Shown here piece by piece: positions 17,539 to 26,155 of a DNA stretch of 64,000 nt. The translations under genes and the position numbers were made by a program. Below the pieces are notes generated by a model. That model ran no database searches and had not been told where the DNA came from. It saw only the letters and a program-made list of their open reading frames with translations. How positions within the stretch are numbered: the first letter of the stretch is position 1; each line of letters starts with the position of its first letter. The stretch comes from Ramlibacter sp. Leaf400 (lineage in GTDB: Bacteria; Pseudomonadota; Gammaproteobacteria; Burkholderiales; Burkholderiaceae_C): contig NZ_LMQL01000012.1 of the NCBI RefSeq assembly GCF_001424545.1, forward strand, positions 525,403 through 589,402. Reading direction: 5' to 3'.

Positions 17539-18251
17539 GCGAAAACCTCCTGGAGGTCAAGGACCTGCATGCGTCGTACGGGCATACCGAGGTGCTGCAC
17601 GGCCTGAACTTCAACCTCAGGCGCGGCGGCATCACCGCCATCCTGGGCGCCAACGGCGCCGGCAAGACCACCACCCTGCGCGCCATCTGCGGCATGTGCT
17701 CGCGCAAGGGCGGGGTGCTTCTGGAAGGCGAGCGCATCGACAACCGCAAGACCGAGCAGATCACCCGCCTGGGCGTGGCCCACGTGCCCGACGGGCGCGG
17801 CACCTTCGTCGACCTGACGGTCGAGGAGAACCTGCGGCTGGGCGCCTACACGCGTCGGGACAAGGCCGGCGTGGCCGAGGACTTCGAGCTGGTCTACGGC
17901 TACTTCCCCAAGCTGGCCGAGCGCCGCACGCAGCAGGCCGGCACGCTCTCGGGCGGCGAACAGCAGATGCTGGCGATCAGCCGCGCGCTGATGCTGCGCC
18001 CGCGCCTGCTGCTGCTGGACGAGCCCTCGTTCGGGCTGGCGCCGCTGGTGGTCAAGGAGATCTTCGGGATCATGCGCCGCATCAACGAGAAGCAGAAGGT
18101 GAGCATGCTGCTGGTCGAGCAGAACGCCAACCTCGCCCTCGACCTGGCCGACAGCGCCTACCTGCTGGAGACCGGCCGCATGGTCCTGTCCGGCTCCTCC
18201 GACGAGATCAAGAAGGACGACTCCGTGCGTCGTTCCTACCTGGGGTACTGA
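17535..18251 (+). CDS. livF: ABC transporter ATPase, LivF type, cluster 1
   Basis: This 238-residue protein overlaps livG by four bases. Walker A is GANGAGKTTTLRAI, the signature LSGGEQQMLAISRALM is canonical and Walker B is LLLLDEPSFGLAP. The His-loop region reads LLVEQNANLALDLAD, as is usual for LivF. It forms the heterodimeric motor with LivG. Confidence 0.93.
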   Translation: MSENLLEVKDLHASYGHTEVLHGLNFNLRRGGITAILGANGAGKTTTLRAICGMCSRKGGVLLEGERIDNRKTEQITRLGVAHVPDGRGTFVDLTVEENLRLGAYTRRDKAGVAEDFELVYGYFPKLAERRTQQAGTLSGGEQQMLAISRALMLRPRLLLLDEPSFGLAPLVVKEIFGIMRRINEKQKVSMLLVEQNANLALDLADSAYLLETGRMVLSGSSDEIKKDDSVRRSYLGY

Positions 18252-18254
18252 TCC

Positions 18255-19124
18255 ATGGAAACCTTCATCCACCAGCTGGTGGCGGGCCTGGCCAACGGCG
18301 GCATCTACGCCAGCATCGCGCTGGCGCTGGTGATGATCCACCAGTCCACCCACCAGCTCAATTTCGCCCAGGGCGAGATGGCGATGTTCTCGACCTTCAT
18401 CGCCTGGGCGCTGATGAAGGCCGGCCTGGGCTTCTGGACCGCCTTCTTCGTCACCGCGGTCGCTTCCTTCGTCATGGGCATGGCGGTGGAGCGGGTCGTG
18501 ATCCGGCCCCTGGGCCAGCGCTCGCACCTGGCGCTGGTGGTGGTGTTCATCGGCCTGCTGCTGATCTTCAACAGCGTGGCCGGCTGGATCTGGGGCTACG
18601 ACGTGCGGCCCTTCCCCAGCCCCTTCCCCGACACGCGCATCCTGGGCGGCTTCGCCACCGCGCACCAGGCCGGCTCGATCTTCATCACCATGCTGCTGGT
18701 GGTCGGGCTGTACGCCTTCTTCCGCTACACCCCGCTGGGCCTGGCCATGCGCGCCGCGGCGCAGAACCCGGTGTCCAGCCGCCTGGTCGGCGTGCGGGTC
18801 GACTTCATGCTCGGCCTGGGCTGGGGCCTGGCCGCCGCCATCGGCGCGGTGGCCGGGATGATGGTGGCGCACGTGCTGTTCCTGGAGCCCAACATGCTGG
18901 GCGCGGCCATCCTGTACGGCTTCGCCGCCGCCCTGGTCGGCGGCATCAACAACCCCTGGGGCGCCGTCGCCGGCGGCTTCCTGCTCGGCGCCGTCGAGAA
19001 CCTGCTGGGCACCTACGTGATCGGCGACGACATGAAGCTGACGCTCGCGCTGGTGATCATCGTCACGGTCCTCACCTTCAAGCCCGCCGGCATCTTCGGC
19101 GTGCACCACATCAGGAGAGTGTGA
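18255..19124 (+). CDS. livH: ABC transporter permease, LivH type, cluster 1
   Basis: This 289-residue membrane protein has about eight helices. Typical motifs are FAQGEMAMFSTF near the N-terminus, RPLGQRSHLALVVVFIGL and, towards the end, FAAALVGGINNPWGAVAGGF. It starts three bases after the livF stop, and its stop shares one base with the livM start. Confidence 0.92.
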   Translation: METFIHQLVAGLANGGIYASIALALVMIHQSTHQLNFAQGEMAMFSTFIAWALMKAGLGFWTAFFVTAVASFVMGMAVERVVIRPLGQRSHLALVVVFIGLLLIFNSVAGWIWGYDVRPFPSPFPDTRILGGFATAHQAGSIFITMLLVVGLYAFFRYTPLGLAMRAAAQNPVSSRLVGVRVDFMLGLGWGLAAAIGAVAGMMVAHVLFLEPNMLGAAILYGFAAALVGGINNPWGAVAGGFLLGAVENLLGTYVIGDDMKLTLALVIIVTVLTFKPAGIFGVHHIRRV

Positions 19125-20158
19125 TGTCCGCCCTGCTCGAAAAAGCCCCCGAGGCGGCGCTGGCGCCGCCGCCCGCCCGCACGATGTTCGACGGCGTGCA
19201 GCGCTGGGTGTGGGTGCCGGTGCTGGTCCTGGGCTGCATGCTGCCGCTGCTGGTCAGCGAGTACCGCATGTTCCAGGCGACGATGACGCTGGTCTATGCC
19301 ATCGTGCTGTTCGGCCTGACCATCCTCACCGGCTACAGCGGCCAGATCTCGCTGGGGCACGGCGCCTTCTACGCGCTGGGCGCCTACGTGTCGGCGATCC
19401 TGATGACGAAGGTGGGCGTGCCGTACTGGGCCACGCTGCCGGTGGCCGGCCTCGTCTGCATGGTGGTCGGCTTCCTGTTCGGCCGCCCGGCGCTGCGGCT
19501 GCAGGGGCACTACCTGGCGCTGGCGACCTTCGCGCTGGCGGTGGCCACGCCGCAGTTTCTCAAGCACAAGTCGCTGCAGGCGTGGACCGGTGGCGTCCAG
19601 GGCATCATGATCGAGAAGCCCTCGGCGCCGTTCGGCCTGCCGATCAGCGCCGACGCCTGGCTGTACTGGTTGACGCTGGGCGTGGCGGTGATGCTGTTCC
19701 TGCTGGGACGCAACCTGCTCAAGGGCCGCATCGGCCGCGCGCTGCTGGCCATCCGCGACCATCCCACCGCCGCCGCGGCGATGGGCGTGAACACCTCGCT
19801 GTACAAGTCGCTCGCCTTCGCGGTGAGCGCGCTCTTCACCGGCGTGGCCGGCGCGCTGGGCGCGATCGTGGTGCAGTTCGTGGCGCCCGACACCTTCCAT
19901 CCCCTGCTGTCCATCCTGTTCCTGGTGGGCGCGGTGATCGGCGGCCTGACCTCCTGGTGGGGCCCGCTGTTCGGGGCGATGTTCATCCAGTTCGTGCCCA
20001 ACTTCGCGGAGGACATGTCCAAGTCCGCGCCCTGGGCCCTCTACGGTGTTTTCATGATCCTCGGCGTGTTCCTCCTGAAGAAGGGCATCGCCGGGGCGCT
20101 GGACGACGGCTGGCGCCGCATCGTCCGCGGCAAGGCTTCCTCAACCGACCGGCCCTGA
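19124..20158 (+). CDS. livM: ABC transporter permease, LivM type, cluster 1
   Basis: This 344-residue membrane protein starts at the ATG overlapping the livH stop. LivM motifs include LTGYSGQISLGHGAFYALGA near residue 70 and LLAIRDHPTAAAAMGVN in the cytoplasmic loop, followed by FLVGAVIGGLTSWWGPLFGA. It completes the translocation pore with LivH. Confidence 0.92.
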   Translation: MSALLEKAPEAALAPPPARTMFDGVQRWVWVPVLVLGCMLPLLVSEYRMFQATMTLVYAIVLFGLTILTGYSGQISLGHGAFYALGAYVSAILMTKVGVPYWATLPVAGLVCMVVGFLFGRPALRLQGHYLALATFALAVATPQFLKHKSLQAWTGGVQGIMIEKPSAPFGLPISADAWLYWLTLGVAVMLFLLGRNLLKGRIGRALLAIRDHPTAAAAMGVNTSLYKSLAFAVSALFTGVAGALGAIVVQFVAPDTFHPLLSILFLVGAVIGGLTSWWGPLFGAMFIQFVPNFAEDMSKSAPWALYGVFMILGVFLLKKGIAGALDDGWRRIVRGKASSTDRP

Positions 20159-20183
20159 AGGCCATCCCCTACCGGAGACAAGC

Positions 20184-21389
20184 ATGAACCGTCGCAACCT
20201 CGTCGCGCTCGCGATCGCCGGGGCCTTCGCCTGCGGGCCGGCCCTCGCGCAGAAGAAACACGCCCCCGGCATCACCGATGGCGAGATCAAGATCGGCCAG
20301 ACCTCGCCGCTGTCGGGCCCGGCCTCGGCCTACGGCACCATCCCCAGGGTCCAGCAGGCGTACTTCAAGATGATCAACGAGCAGGGCGGCGTCAATGGCC
20401 GCAAGCTCAACCTGATCGCTCTGGACGACGGCTACAGCCCGCCCAAGACGGTGGAGCAGGTGCGCCGCCTGGTGGAGAAGGACCAGGTCGCCTTCATCTT
20501 CAACATCCTGGGCACCGCGCCCAACGTGGCGGTGCGCAAGTACCTCAACGACCGCAAGGTGCCGCAGCTGTTCACCGCCGCCGGCGCGTCCACCTTCGGC
20601 GACTACAAGAACTACCCCTGGACGATCGTGCTGCAGCCGTCCTACCAGGCCGAGGCCAGGATCTACGTCGAGTACCTGAAGAAGACCAAGCCGGACGCCA
20701 AGATCGCGCTGCTCTCGGGCAACGACGACGCCGGCAAGGACTACGTCAACGGCATCAAGGCGGCCCTGGGCCCCGAGGGCGTCAAGAAGATGATCGTGGC
20801 CGAGGCCACCTTCGAATCGACCGACCCCAACACCGACTCGCAGGTGCTGGCGCTGCGCGGCTCCGGCGCCGACACGCTGATCGTGCACGGCGTCTCCAAG
20901 TGGGCCTCCATGACCATCCGCAAGGTGCACGACATCGGCTGGCAGCCCACCTTCATCCTGACGGCCACCGCCACCTCGGTCTCCGGCGTGCTGGAGCCCG
21001 CGGGCCTGGAGAAGGCCAAGGGCCTGATCACCGCCTACTACCTGAAGGACCCCAACGATCCGCAGTGGGCCAACGACAAGGCCTACCAGGACTGGCTGGC
21101 CTTCATGAAGAAGTACTACCCCGAGGGCAGCACCGGCGACCAGCTGAACGTGTACGGCTACACCATGGCGCAGGCGCTGGTGCAGACGCTCAAGCAGGCC
21201 GGCAACGACCTCTCGCGCGAGAACATCATGAAGCAGGCCGCCAGCCTGGACGTCGCGCTGCCCATGCTGCTGCCCGGCATCAAGGTCAAGACCGGCGCCA
21301 ACGACTACTACGGCGTCGAGGCGCAGCGCATGATGCGCTTCAACGGCAAGACCTGGGAGCTGTTCGGCGACCTGATCGGCGACAACTGA
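20184..21389 (+). CDS. livK: ABC transporter solute-binding protein, LivK type, cluster 1
   Basis: This 401-residue periplasmic receptor has a signal peptide (hydrophobic run ending ACGPALAQ), then GEIKIGQTSPLSGPASAYG, the hallmark N-terminus of the family. CGGAGACAAGC precedes the ATG. The pocket cannot be assigned by eye. Related receptors bind branched-chain amino acids, amides or aromatic and short acids. It lies four bases before an FMN 2-hydroxyacid dehydrogenase, which suggests the ligand is a 2-hydroxy acid or its precursor. Confidence 0.92.
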   Translation: MNRRNLVALAIAGAFACGPALAQKKHAPGITDGEIKIGQTSPLSGPASAYGTIPRVQQAYFKMINEQGGVNGRKLNLIALDDGYSPPKTVEQVRRLVEKDQVAFIFNILGTAPNVAVRKYLNDRKVPQLFTAAGASTFGDYKNYPWTIVLQPSYQAEARIYVEYLKKTKPDAKIALLSGNDDAGKDYVNGIKAALGPEGVKKMIVAEATFESTDPNTDSQVLALRGSGADTLIVHGVSKWASMTIRKVHDIGWQPTFILTATATSVSGVLEPAGLEKAKGLITAYYLKDPNDPQWANDKAYQDWLAFMKKYYPEGSTGDQLNVYGYTMAQALVQTLKQAGNDLSRENIMKQAASLDVALPMLLPGIKVKTGANDYYGVEAQRMMRFNGKTWELFGDLIGDN

Positions 21390-21393
21390 CCGC

Positions 21394-22560
21394 ATGACCG
21401 CCTCGCTGCTGCCCTCCGTCGTCGACGACTACCGCGCGCTGGCCCGCACGCGCCTGCCGCGACAGCTGTTCGAGTTCATCGACGGCGGCTCCTTCGCCGA
21501 GGAGACGGTGGCGTCCAACCGCAGCGACTTCGCGCGGCTGCGGCTGCGCCAGCGCGTGCTGCGGCCGGTGGGGGAGATCGACCTCTCCACCACCGTGCTG
21601 GGTGAGCGCTGGGCGCTGCCGGTAGGCCTGGGGCCGGTCGGGCTCGCGGGCCTGATGCGGCGGCGCGGCGAGCTGCAGGCGCTGCGCGCCGCGCAGGACG
21701 CCGGCACCCAGTTCTGCCTGAGCACGGTGGCCCTGTGCCCGCTGGAGGAAGTGGCCGCCGCGTCGCAGCGGCCCTTCTGGTTCCAGCTGTACATCATGAA
21801 GGACCGCGGCTTCGCCCGCGAGCTGATCGCCCGCGCCAAGGCGGCCGGCTGCAAGGCGCTGGTGCTCACAGTCGACCTCGCCGTGGCCGGGCTGCGGCAC
21901 CGCGACGTGCAGACCGGCATGACCGGCGGGCTGGGCTGGGGCGGCCGCGCCAGGGTGGCAGCCGACTATGCGAGGCGCTGGGACTGGCTGTGGGACGTGG
22001 GCGTCAAGGGCCGCCCGCACCTGTTCGGCAACCTGGTCTCGGCCGTGCCCAACGCGCGGCGCCTGAGCGACTTCTACCAATTCACGAGCGCCAACTGGGA
22101 CCCCTGCGTGAGCTGGGCCGACATCGAGTGGATCCGCGCCGAATGGGGCGGGCCGCTGGTGATCAAGGGCATCCTCGACCCCGAGGATGCCGTGCAGGCG
22201 GTCAAGGCCGGTGCGCAGGCGCTGGTGGTCTCCAACCACGGCGGCCGGCAGCTCGACGGCGTCGGCTCCACCATCTCCTGCCTGCCCGGCATCGTGCAGG
22301 CCGTGGGCGGCGATGCGGAGGTGCTGCTGGACGGCGGCGTGCGCAACGGCATCGACGTGCTGCGCGCGGTGGCGCTGGGGGCGAGGGCCTGCCTGGTGGG
22401 CCGCCCCTGGATCTGGGCGCTGGCCGCGCGCGGGCAGGACGGCGTGGCGGGCCTGCTGGCCACCTACAAGCGGGAGCTGCAGGTTTCGCTGGCGCTGGCC
22501 GGCCTGACCCGCATCGCCGACGTGGACCGCAACGCCCTCGCGAGCGTGGGAACGCCATGA
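21394..22560 (+). CDS. FMN-dependent alpha-hydroxyacid dehydrogenase (L-lactate dehydrogenase/glycolate oxidase family)
   Basis: This 388-residue protein has the family N-terminus (FEFIDGGSFAEETVASNR), FQLYIMKDRGFARELI, the catalytic His block SNHGGRQLDG near residue 280 and the phosphate-binding end DGGVRNGIDVLRA and GARACLVGRPW. Enzymes of this fold oxidise L-2-hydroxy acids to 2-oxo acids. With the FAD enzyme at 12,443-13,831 it would cover both enantiomers of a 2-hydroxy acid. It is coupled to livK upstream (four-base gap) and overlaps the quinone oxidoreductase gene by four bases. The exact substrate is unknown. Confidence 0.92.
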   Translation: MTASLLPSVVDDYRALARTRLPRQLFEFIDGGSFAEETVASNRSDFARLRLRQRVLRPVGEIDLSTTVLGERWALPVGLGPVGLAGLMRRRGELQALRAAQDAGTQFCLSTVALCPLEEVAAASQRPFWFQLYIMKDRGFARELIARAKAAGCKALVLTVDLAVAGLRHRDVQTGMTGGLGWGGRARVAADYARRWDWLWDVGVKGRPHLFGNLVSAVPNARRLSDFYQFTSANWDPCVSWADIEWIRAEWGGPLVIKGILDPEDAVQAVKAGAQALVVSNHGGRQLDGVGSTISCLPGIVQAVGGDAEVLLDGGVRNGIDVLRAVALGARACLVGRPWIWALAARGQDGVAGLLATYKRELQVSLALAGLTRIADVDRNALASVGTP

Positions 22561-23534
22561 ACGACGTGATGGGCCTGCGCGTGCACCGCACGGGCGGCCC
22601 CGAAGCCATGCAGTGGGAGCGCGTCGACGTCGGCGCGCCGGGGCCGGGCGAGGCGCGGGTGCGCCACACCGCCGTCGGCCTCAACTTCCTGGACACCTAC
22701 TTCCGCAGCGGCCTCTACCCGGTGCCGCTGCCCTTCGTGCCGGGCGCGGAAGCGGCCGGCGTGGTGGAGGCCGTGGGCCCGGGCGTCAGCGCCGTGCGCC
22801 CCGGCGACCGCGTCGCCTACGCCGGCAGCACCGGCGCCTATGCGCAGGCGCGCGTGATCGCCGCCGACGCGCTGGTGAAGCTGCCGCACGACATCGAGGC
22901 CACGACCGCCGCCGCCGTGCTGCTGCAGGGCATGACGGCGCGCTTCCTGATCCGCGAGGTGTACCCGGTGCAGCCCGGCGAGACCATCCTGCTGCATGCC
23001 GCGGCGGGCGGCGTCGGCAGCCTGCTCGCGCAATGGGCGAGCGCGCTGGGCGTGCGGGTGATCGGCACCGTGTCGTCGGACGCGAAGGCGGAGATCGCCC
23101 GCGCCAACGGTTGCGCCCACGTGGTGGTGACCGCGCGCGAGGACTTCGCCCAGCGCGTGCTCGAGATCACGGAAGGCCGCAAGCTGGGCGTGGTGTACGA
23201 CTCGGTGGGACGCGACACCTTCGCCCGGTCGCTGGACTGCCTGCGCCCGCGCGGCACCATGGTGGTGTTCGGCCAGTCCTCGGGCACCATCGATCCGCTG
23301 GAGATCAACCTGCTGGGCCGCAAGGGCTCGCTGTACCTCACGCGGCCGGTGATGCCGGACTTCGTGGGCACGCCGGGGCAGCGCGAGGTGGCCTGCGGCG
23401 AGCTGTTCCAGGCCCTGCGCGACGGCGTGCTCAAGCCGCGCATCGGCGCCGTGCGGCCGCTGTCCGAGGCCGTGCAGGCCCACCGCGACCTGGAAGCGCG
23501 CCGCACCGCGGGCGCCACCGTGTTCAGCGTCTGA
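22557..23534 (+). CDS. Zinc-less medium-chain dehydrogenase, NADPH:quinone oxidoreductase type
   Basis: This 325-residue protein has the quinone-oxidoreductase pattern NFLDTYFRSGLYPVPLPFVP, PGDRVAYAG and the nucleotide motif HAAAGGVGSLLAQWA, without the zinc ligands of alcohol dehydrogenases. It probably reduces quinones or enones with NADPH. It overlaps the FMN enzyme by four bases and closes the operon, facing the racemase gene convergently across 17 bases. A direct pathway role, such as enoyl reduction, is possible but not shown. Confidence 0.88.
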   Translation: MNDVMGLRVHRTGGPEAMQWERVDVGAPGPGEARVRHTAVGLNFLDTYFRSGLYPVPLPFVPGAEAAGVVEAVGPGVSAVRPGDRVAYAGSTGAYAQARVIAADALVKLPHDIEATTAAAVLLQGMTARFLIREVYPVQPGETILLHAAAGGVGSLLAQWASALGVRVIGTVSSDAKAEIARANGCAHVVVTAREDFAQRVLEITEGRKLGVVYDSVGRDTFARSLDCLRPRGTMVVFGQSSGTIDPLEINLLGRKGSLYLTRPVMPDFVGTPGQREVACGELFQALRDGVLKPRIGAVRPLSEAVQAHRDLEARRTAGATVFSV

Positions 23535-23551
23535 TCAGGTCGCCAGGTGCA

Positions 23552-24691
23552 TCAGATCGCCTGGCGCGCTCGCAGCTGCTCGACCAGGCGCGGATCCACT
23601 TCCCATTCGCGCAGGACCGCCTCGCCATCCGCCCCAGCGGGACGCGGCGCGCGCGGCTGCTCGGCCGGCGTGCGCTCGAAACGCGGCGCGGGCGCCGGCT
23701 GGGTCACGCCGTCGACCTCGATGAAGGTTCCGCGTGCGCGGTTGTGGGGATGGTGCGGGGCCTCGTCCCAGTCCAGCACCGGCGCAAAGCAGGCGTCGCT
23801 GCCCTCCAGCAGCGCGCACCAGGCGTCGCGGGTTCGGGTGCGGAAGAACGCAGCGAGCTTCTCCTTCAGCTGCGGCCAGCGCTTCGCGTCCATCTGGGCA
23901 TCGAACTCGGGCGCTTCGAGCCCACAGCGCTCGCGCAACAGCGCGTAGAACTGCGGCTCGATGGCGCCGATGGAGACGAACTTGCCGTCGGCGCATTCAT
24001 AGCAGTCGTAGAAGTGCGCGCCGCCGTCCAGCAGGTTGGCTGCGCGCGTGTTGCTCCATTGCCCGGCCGCCTTCAGTCCATGGAAGATCGCGGCCAGCAA
24101 CGCGGCGCCGTCGGTCATCGCCGCGTCCACCACCTGGCCCTTGCCCGAGCGCTGCCGCTCCTGCAGCGCGGCCAGCAGGCCGAACGCGAGGAACATGGCG
24201 CCGCCGCCGTAGTCCGCGCCGATGTTGAGCGGCGGCGCGGGCGGCGAGTCGGCCCGCCCGGTGGCGTGCAGCACGCCGGTGAGCGCCAGGTAGTTGATGT
24301 CGTGGCCCGCACTGGCCGACAAGGGGCCCTGCTGGCCCCAGCCGGTCATGCGGCCGAACACCAGGCGCGGGTTGCGCTGCAGGCACGCGTCGGGGCCCAG
24401 GCCCAGCCGTTCCATCACGCCGGGCCGGAAGCCCTCGATCAGGATGTCGGCACCCGCCACGAGCTGCAGCACCGCCTCGGCCGCACCTTCCTTGCGCAGG
24501 TCGATCGCGAGCGAGCGCTTGCCGCGGCTGGTGACGTCGAAGCGGGCCGCTTCGGGGCGCGCGGCGCCCGACGGCGGCCGGTCGATGCGGACGACGTCCG
24601 CGCCCAGGTCCGCCAGCAGCATGCCGCAGAAGGGGCCGGGCCCCAGGCCCGCCATCTCGACGACCTTCAGGCCCTGCAGCGGTCCCGCCAT
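23552..24691 (-). CDS. CaiB/BaiF family protein, probable 2-methylacyl-CoA racemase
   Basis: This 379-residue protein starts at 24,691, giving the standard N-terminus [18 protein letters not shown]; an in-frame extension to 24,742 would overlap the thiolase. The His-Asp pair of alpha-methylacyl-CoA racemase is visible as [11 protein letters not shown] near residue 129 and [10 protein letters not shown] near 160, close to H126 and D156 of the M. tuberculosis enzyme. The reaction interconverts (R)- and (S)-2-methylacyl-CoA so that branched chains can enter beta-oxidation. It is co-transcribed with the thiolase, two bases downstream. CoA-transferase activity is the alternative, but the racemase residues favour the racemase. 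Confidence 0.88.
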   Translation of the reverse strand: MAGPLQGLKVVEMAGLGPGPFCGMLLADLGADVVRIDRPPSGAARPEAARFDVTSRGKRSLAIDLRKEGAAEAVLQLVAGADILIEGFRPGVMERLGLGPDACLQRNPRLVFGRMTGWGQQGPLSASAGHDINYLALTGVLHATGRADSPPAPPLNIGADYGGGAMFLAFGLLAALQERQRSGKGQVVDAAMTDGAALLAAIFHGLKAAGQWSNTRAANLLDGGAHFYDCYECADGKFVSIGAIEPQFYALLRERCGLEAPEFDAQMDAKRWPQLKEKLAAFFRTRTRDAWCALLEGSDACFAPVLDWDEAPHHPHNRARGTFIEVDGVTQPAPAPRFERTPAEQPRAPRPAGADGEAVLREWEVDPRLVEQLRARQAI

Positions 24692-24693
24692 GG

Positions 24694-25851
24694 TCAGAGC
24701 CGCTCGACGATGGTGACGTTCGCCATGCCGCCGCCTTCGCACATGGTCTGCAGGCCGTAGCGCTTGCCGCGCTTGCGCAGGGCATGGACCAGCGTGGCCA
24801 TCAGCTTGGTGCCCGAGGCGCCCAGCGGGTGGCCCAGCGCGATGGCGCCGCCGTTGACGTTGAGCCGCCCGGGGTCGGCGCCGGTGGCCTTGAGCCAGGC
24901 CAGGGGGACCGGCGCGAAGGCTTCGTTGACCTCGAACAGGTCGATGTCATCGATCTTCATGCCGGACTTCTTCAGCGCCTGCTGGGTCGCCGGCAGCGGC
25001 GCCTCCAGCATCACGACCGGATCGTGGCCCATCACGCTCAGGTGGTGGATGCGGGCCAGTGGCTTGAGCTTGTGCGCCTTCAGCGCGCGCTCGCTCACCA
25101 CCAGCAGGCCGCTGGCGCCGTCGCAGATCTGGCTGGCGTTGGCGGCGGTGATTACGCCGCCCTCCTTGAGCAGCTTGACCGACTGGATGGCCTCCAGTGA
25201 GGCGTCGAAGCGGATGCCTTCGTCGACGGTGTGAAGCTCGTCCCCGCCGCTGCCGTCGGCACGGCGCACCGCGATCGGGAGCACCTCGCCGTCGAAGGCG
25301 CCGCCGCGGCTGGCCGCGATGGCGCGCTGCTGGCTCTGCAGCGCGTACTGGTCCAGCTCCAGGCGGGTGAAGCCGTACTTGCGCGCGATCGTCTCGGCGC
25401 CGGCGAACTGGCTGAAGTCCTGCGGGTAGCGCTCGCGGATGCGGCCGGCCTGGTAGGCGCCGCCCTGGTTGGGGCTGAACATCGGCACGCGGGTCATGCT
25501 CTCCACGCCGGCGGCGATCACCACGTCCTGCGTGCCGGACATCACGGCTTGCGCGGCGAAGTGCAGGGCCTGCTGGGACGAACCGCACTGGCGGTCGATC
25601 GAGGTCCCGGGCACCGACTCGGGCAGTTTCGAGGCCAGCACGGCGTTGCGCGCCACGTTGGTGGACTGCTCGCCCACCTGCGAGACGCAGCCCATGAGCA
25701 CGTCCTCGACGGCGGCCGGGTCGATGCCGCTCTTGTCCACCAGTCCGTCCAGCAGCTGGGCGGCCAGGTCGACGGGATGCCAGCCGGCCAGCCGGCCGTT
25801 GCGGCGGCCGCCCGCGGTGCGCAGGGCGGCGACGATGAATGCTTCGCTCAT
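24694..25851 (-). CDS. Acetyl-CoA acetyltransferase / 3-ketoacyl-CoA thiolase
   Basis: This 385-residue thiolase starts at 25,851 with AGGAAA upstream. The nucleophilic Cys is in [10 protein letters not shown] near residue 87, the His in [10 protein letters not shown] near 340 and the second Cys in [10 protein letters not shown] near 368. It cleaves 3-ketoacyl-CoA in the last step of beta-oxidation. It is transcribed with the racemase from site d and is divergent from the FadB-like gene, so together the two operons encode a full beta-oxidation spiral apart from the acyl-CoA dehydrogenase. Confidence 0.93.
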   Translation of the reverse strand: MSEAFIVAALRTAGGRRNGRLAGWHPVDLAAQLLDGLVDKSGIDPAAVEDVLMGCVSQVGEQSTNVARNAVLASKLPESVPGTSIDRQCGSSQQALHFAAQAVMSGTQDVVIAAGVESMTRVPMFSPNQGGAYQAGRIRERYPQDFSQFAGAETIARKYGFTRLELDQYALQSQQRAIAASRGGAFDGEVLPIAVRRADGSGGDELHTVDEGIRFDASLEAIQSVKLLKEGGVITAANASQICDGASGLLVVSERALKAHKLKPLARIHHLSVMGHDPVVMLEAPLPATQQALKKSGMKIDDIDLFEVNEAFAPVPLAWLKATGADPGRLNVNGGAIALGHPLGASGTKLMATLVHALRKRGKRYGLQTMCEGGGMANVTIVERL

Positions 25852-25894
25852 GGGTTTCCTTTCTGCTGCCGGCGGATGCACCGGCACTGCAGGG

Positions 25895-25938
25895 ATTGTT
25901 GTTTCCGGGGCGGCGCGCAACGTCGTCCAAAGCGACGA
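25895..25938 (-). promoter_or_regulatory. Regulon site d and -10 for thiolase-racemase
   Basis: The operator is TCGTCCAAAGCGACGA (25,923-25,938). Reading on the minus strand, one base, then 21 bases, then AACAAT (25,895-25,900) follow. The thiolase ATG is 43 bases downstream of the -10. Confidence 0.68.
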
Positions 25939-25959
25939 ATCCGGCGCCACCGGGTGGAT

Positions 25960-26003
25960 TCGTCGCTTGCGACGAGGCTTGCGGACGGCCCTCGCGGCAG
26001 GAT
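25960..26003 (+). promoter_or_regulatory. Regulon site e and -10, upstream FadB promoter
   Basis: The operator TCGTCGCTTGCGACGA (25,960-25,975) is followed by one base, 21 bases and CAGGAT (25,998-26,003). It would give a leader of about 145 bases that runs across site f, so site f could also act as a downstream element. Its centre is 37 bases from that of site d. Confidence 0.6.
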
Positions 26004-26069
26004 GCACACATGGTCCCGGCGCCACGGCTGGGGATGCCGGAAAGACCCACGGGAGAGCACGCATGAGGA

Positions 26070-26113
26070 TCGTCGCTAACGACGATGTCCCCACGAGGGC
26101 GTCGCGGAACACT
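26070..26113 (+). promoter_or_regulatory. Regulon site f and -10, proximal FadB promoter
   Basis: The operator TCGTCGCTAACGACGA (26,070-26,085) is followed by one base, 21 bases and AACACT (26,108-26,113), 42 bases before the FadB ATG. This is the best-placed promoter for the operon. Confidence 0.65.
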
Positions 26114-26155
26114 GGAAGCACCCCCGGCACGTCCGGGACGACGACGAGAGATCAG

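Larger units (their letters stand above)
25852..26155. other. 304-bp divergent control region with three regulon palindromes
   Basis: This gap separates the thiolase (minus) and the FadB-like gene (plus). It holds three TCGTC-N6-GACGA operators, at 25,923, 25,960 and 26,070, each with its own spaced -10-like hexamer. No gene of convincing codon use is seen. The FadB frame can be read open through it, but the DNA is filled by regulatory palindromes. Confidence 0.75.
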
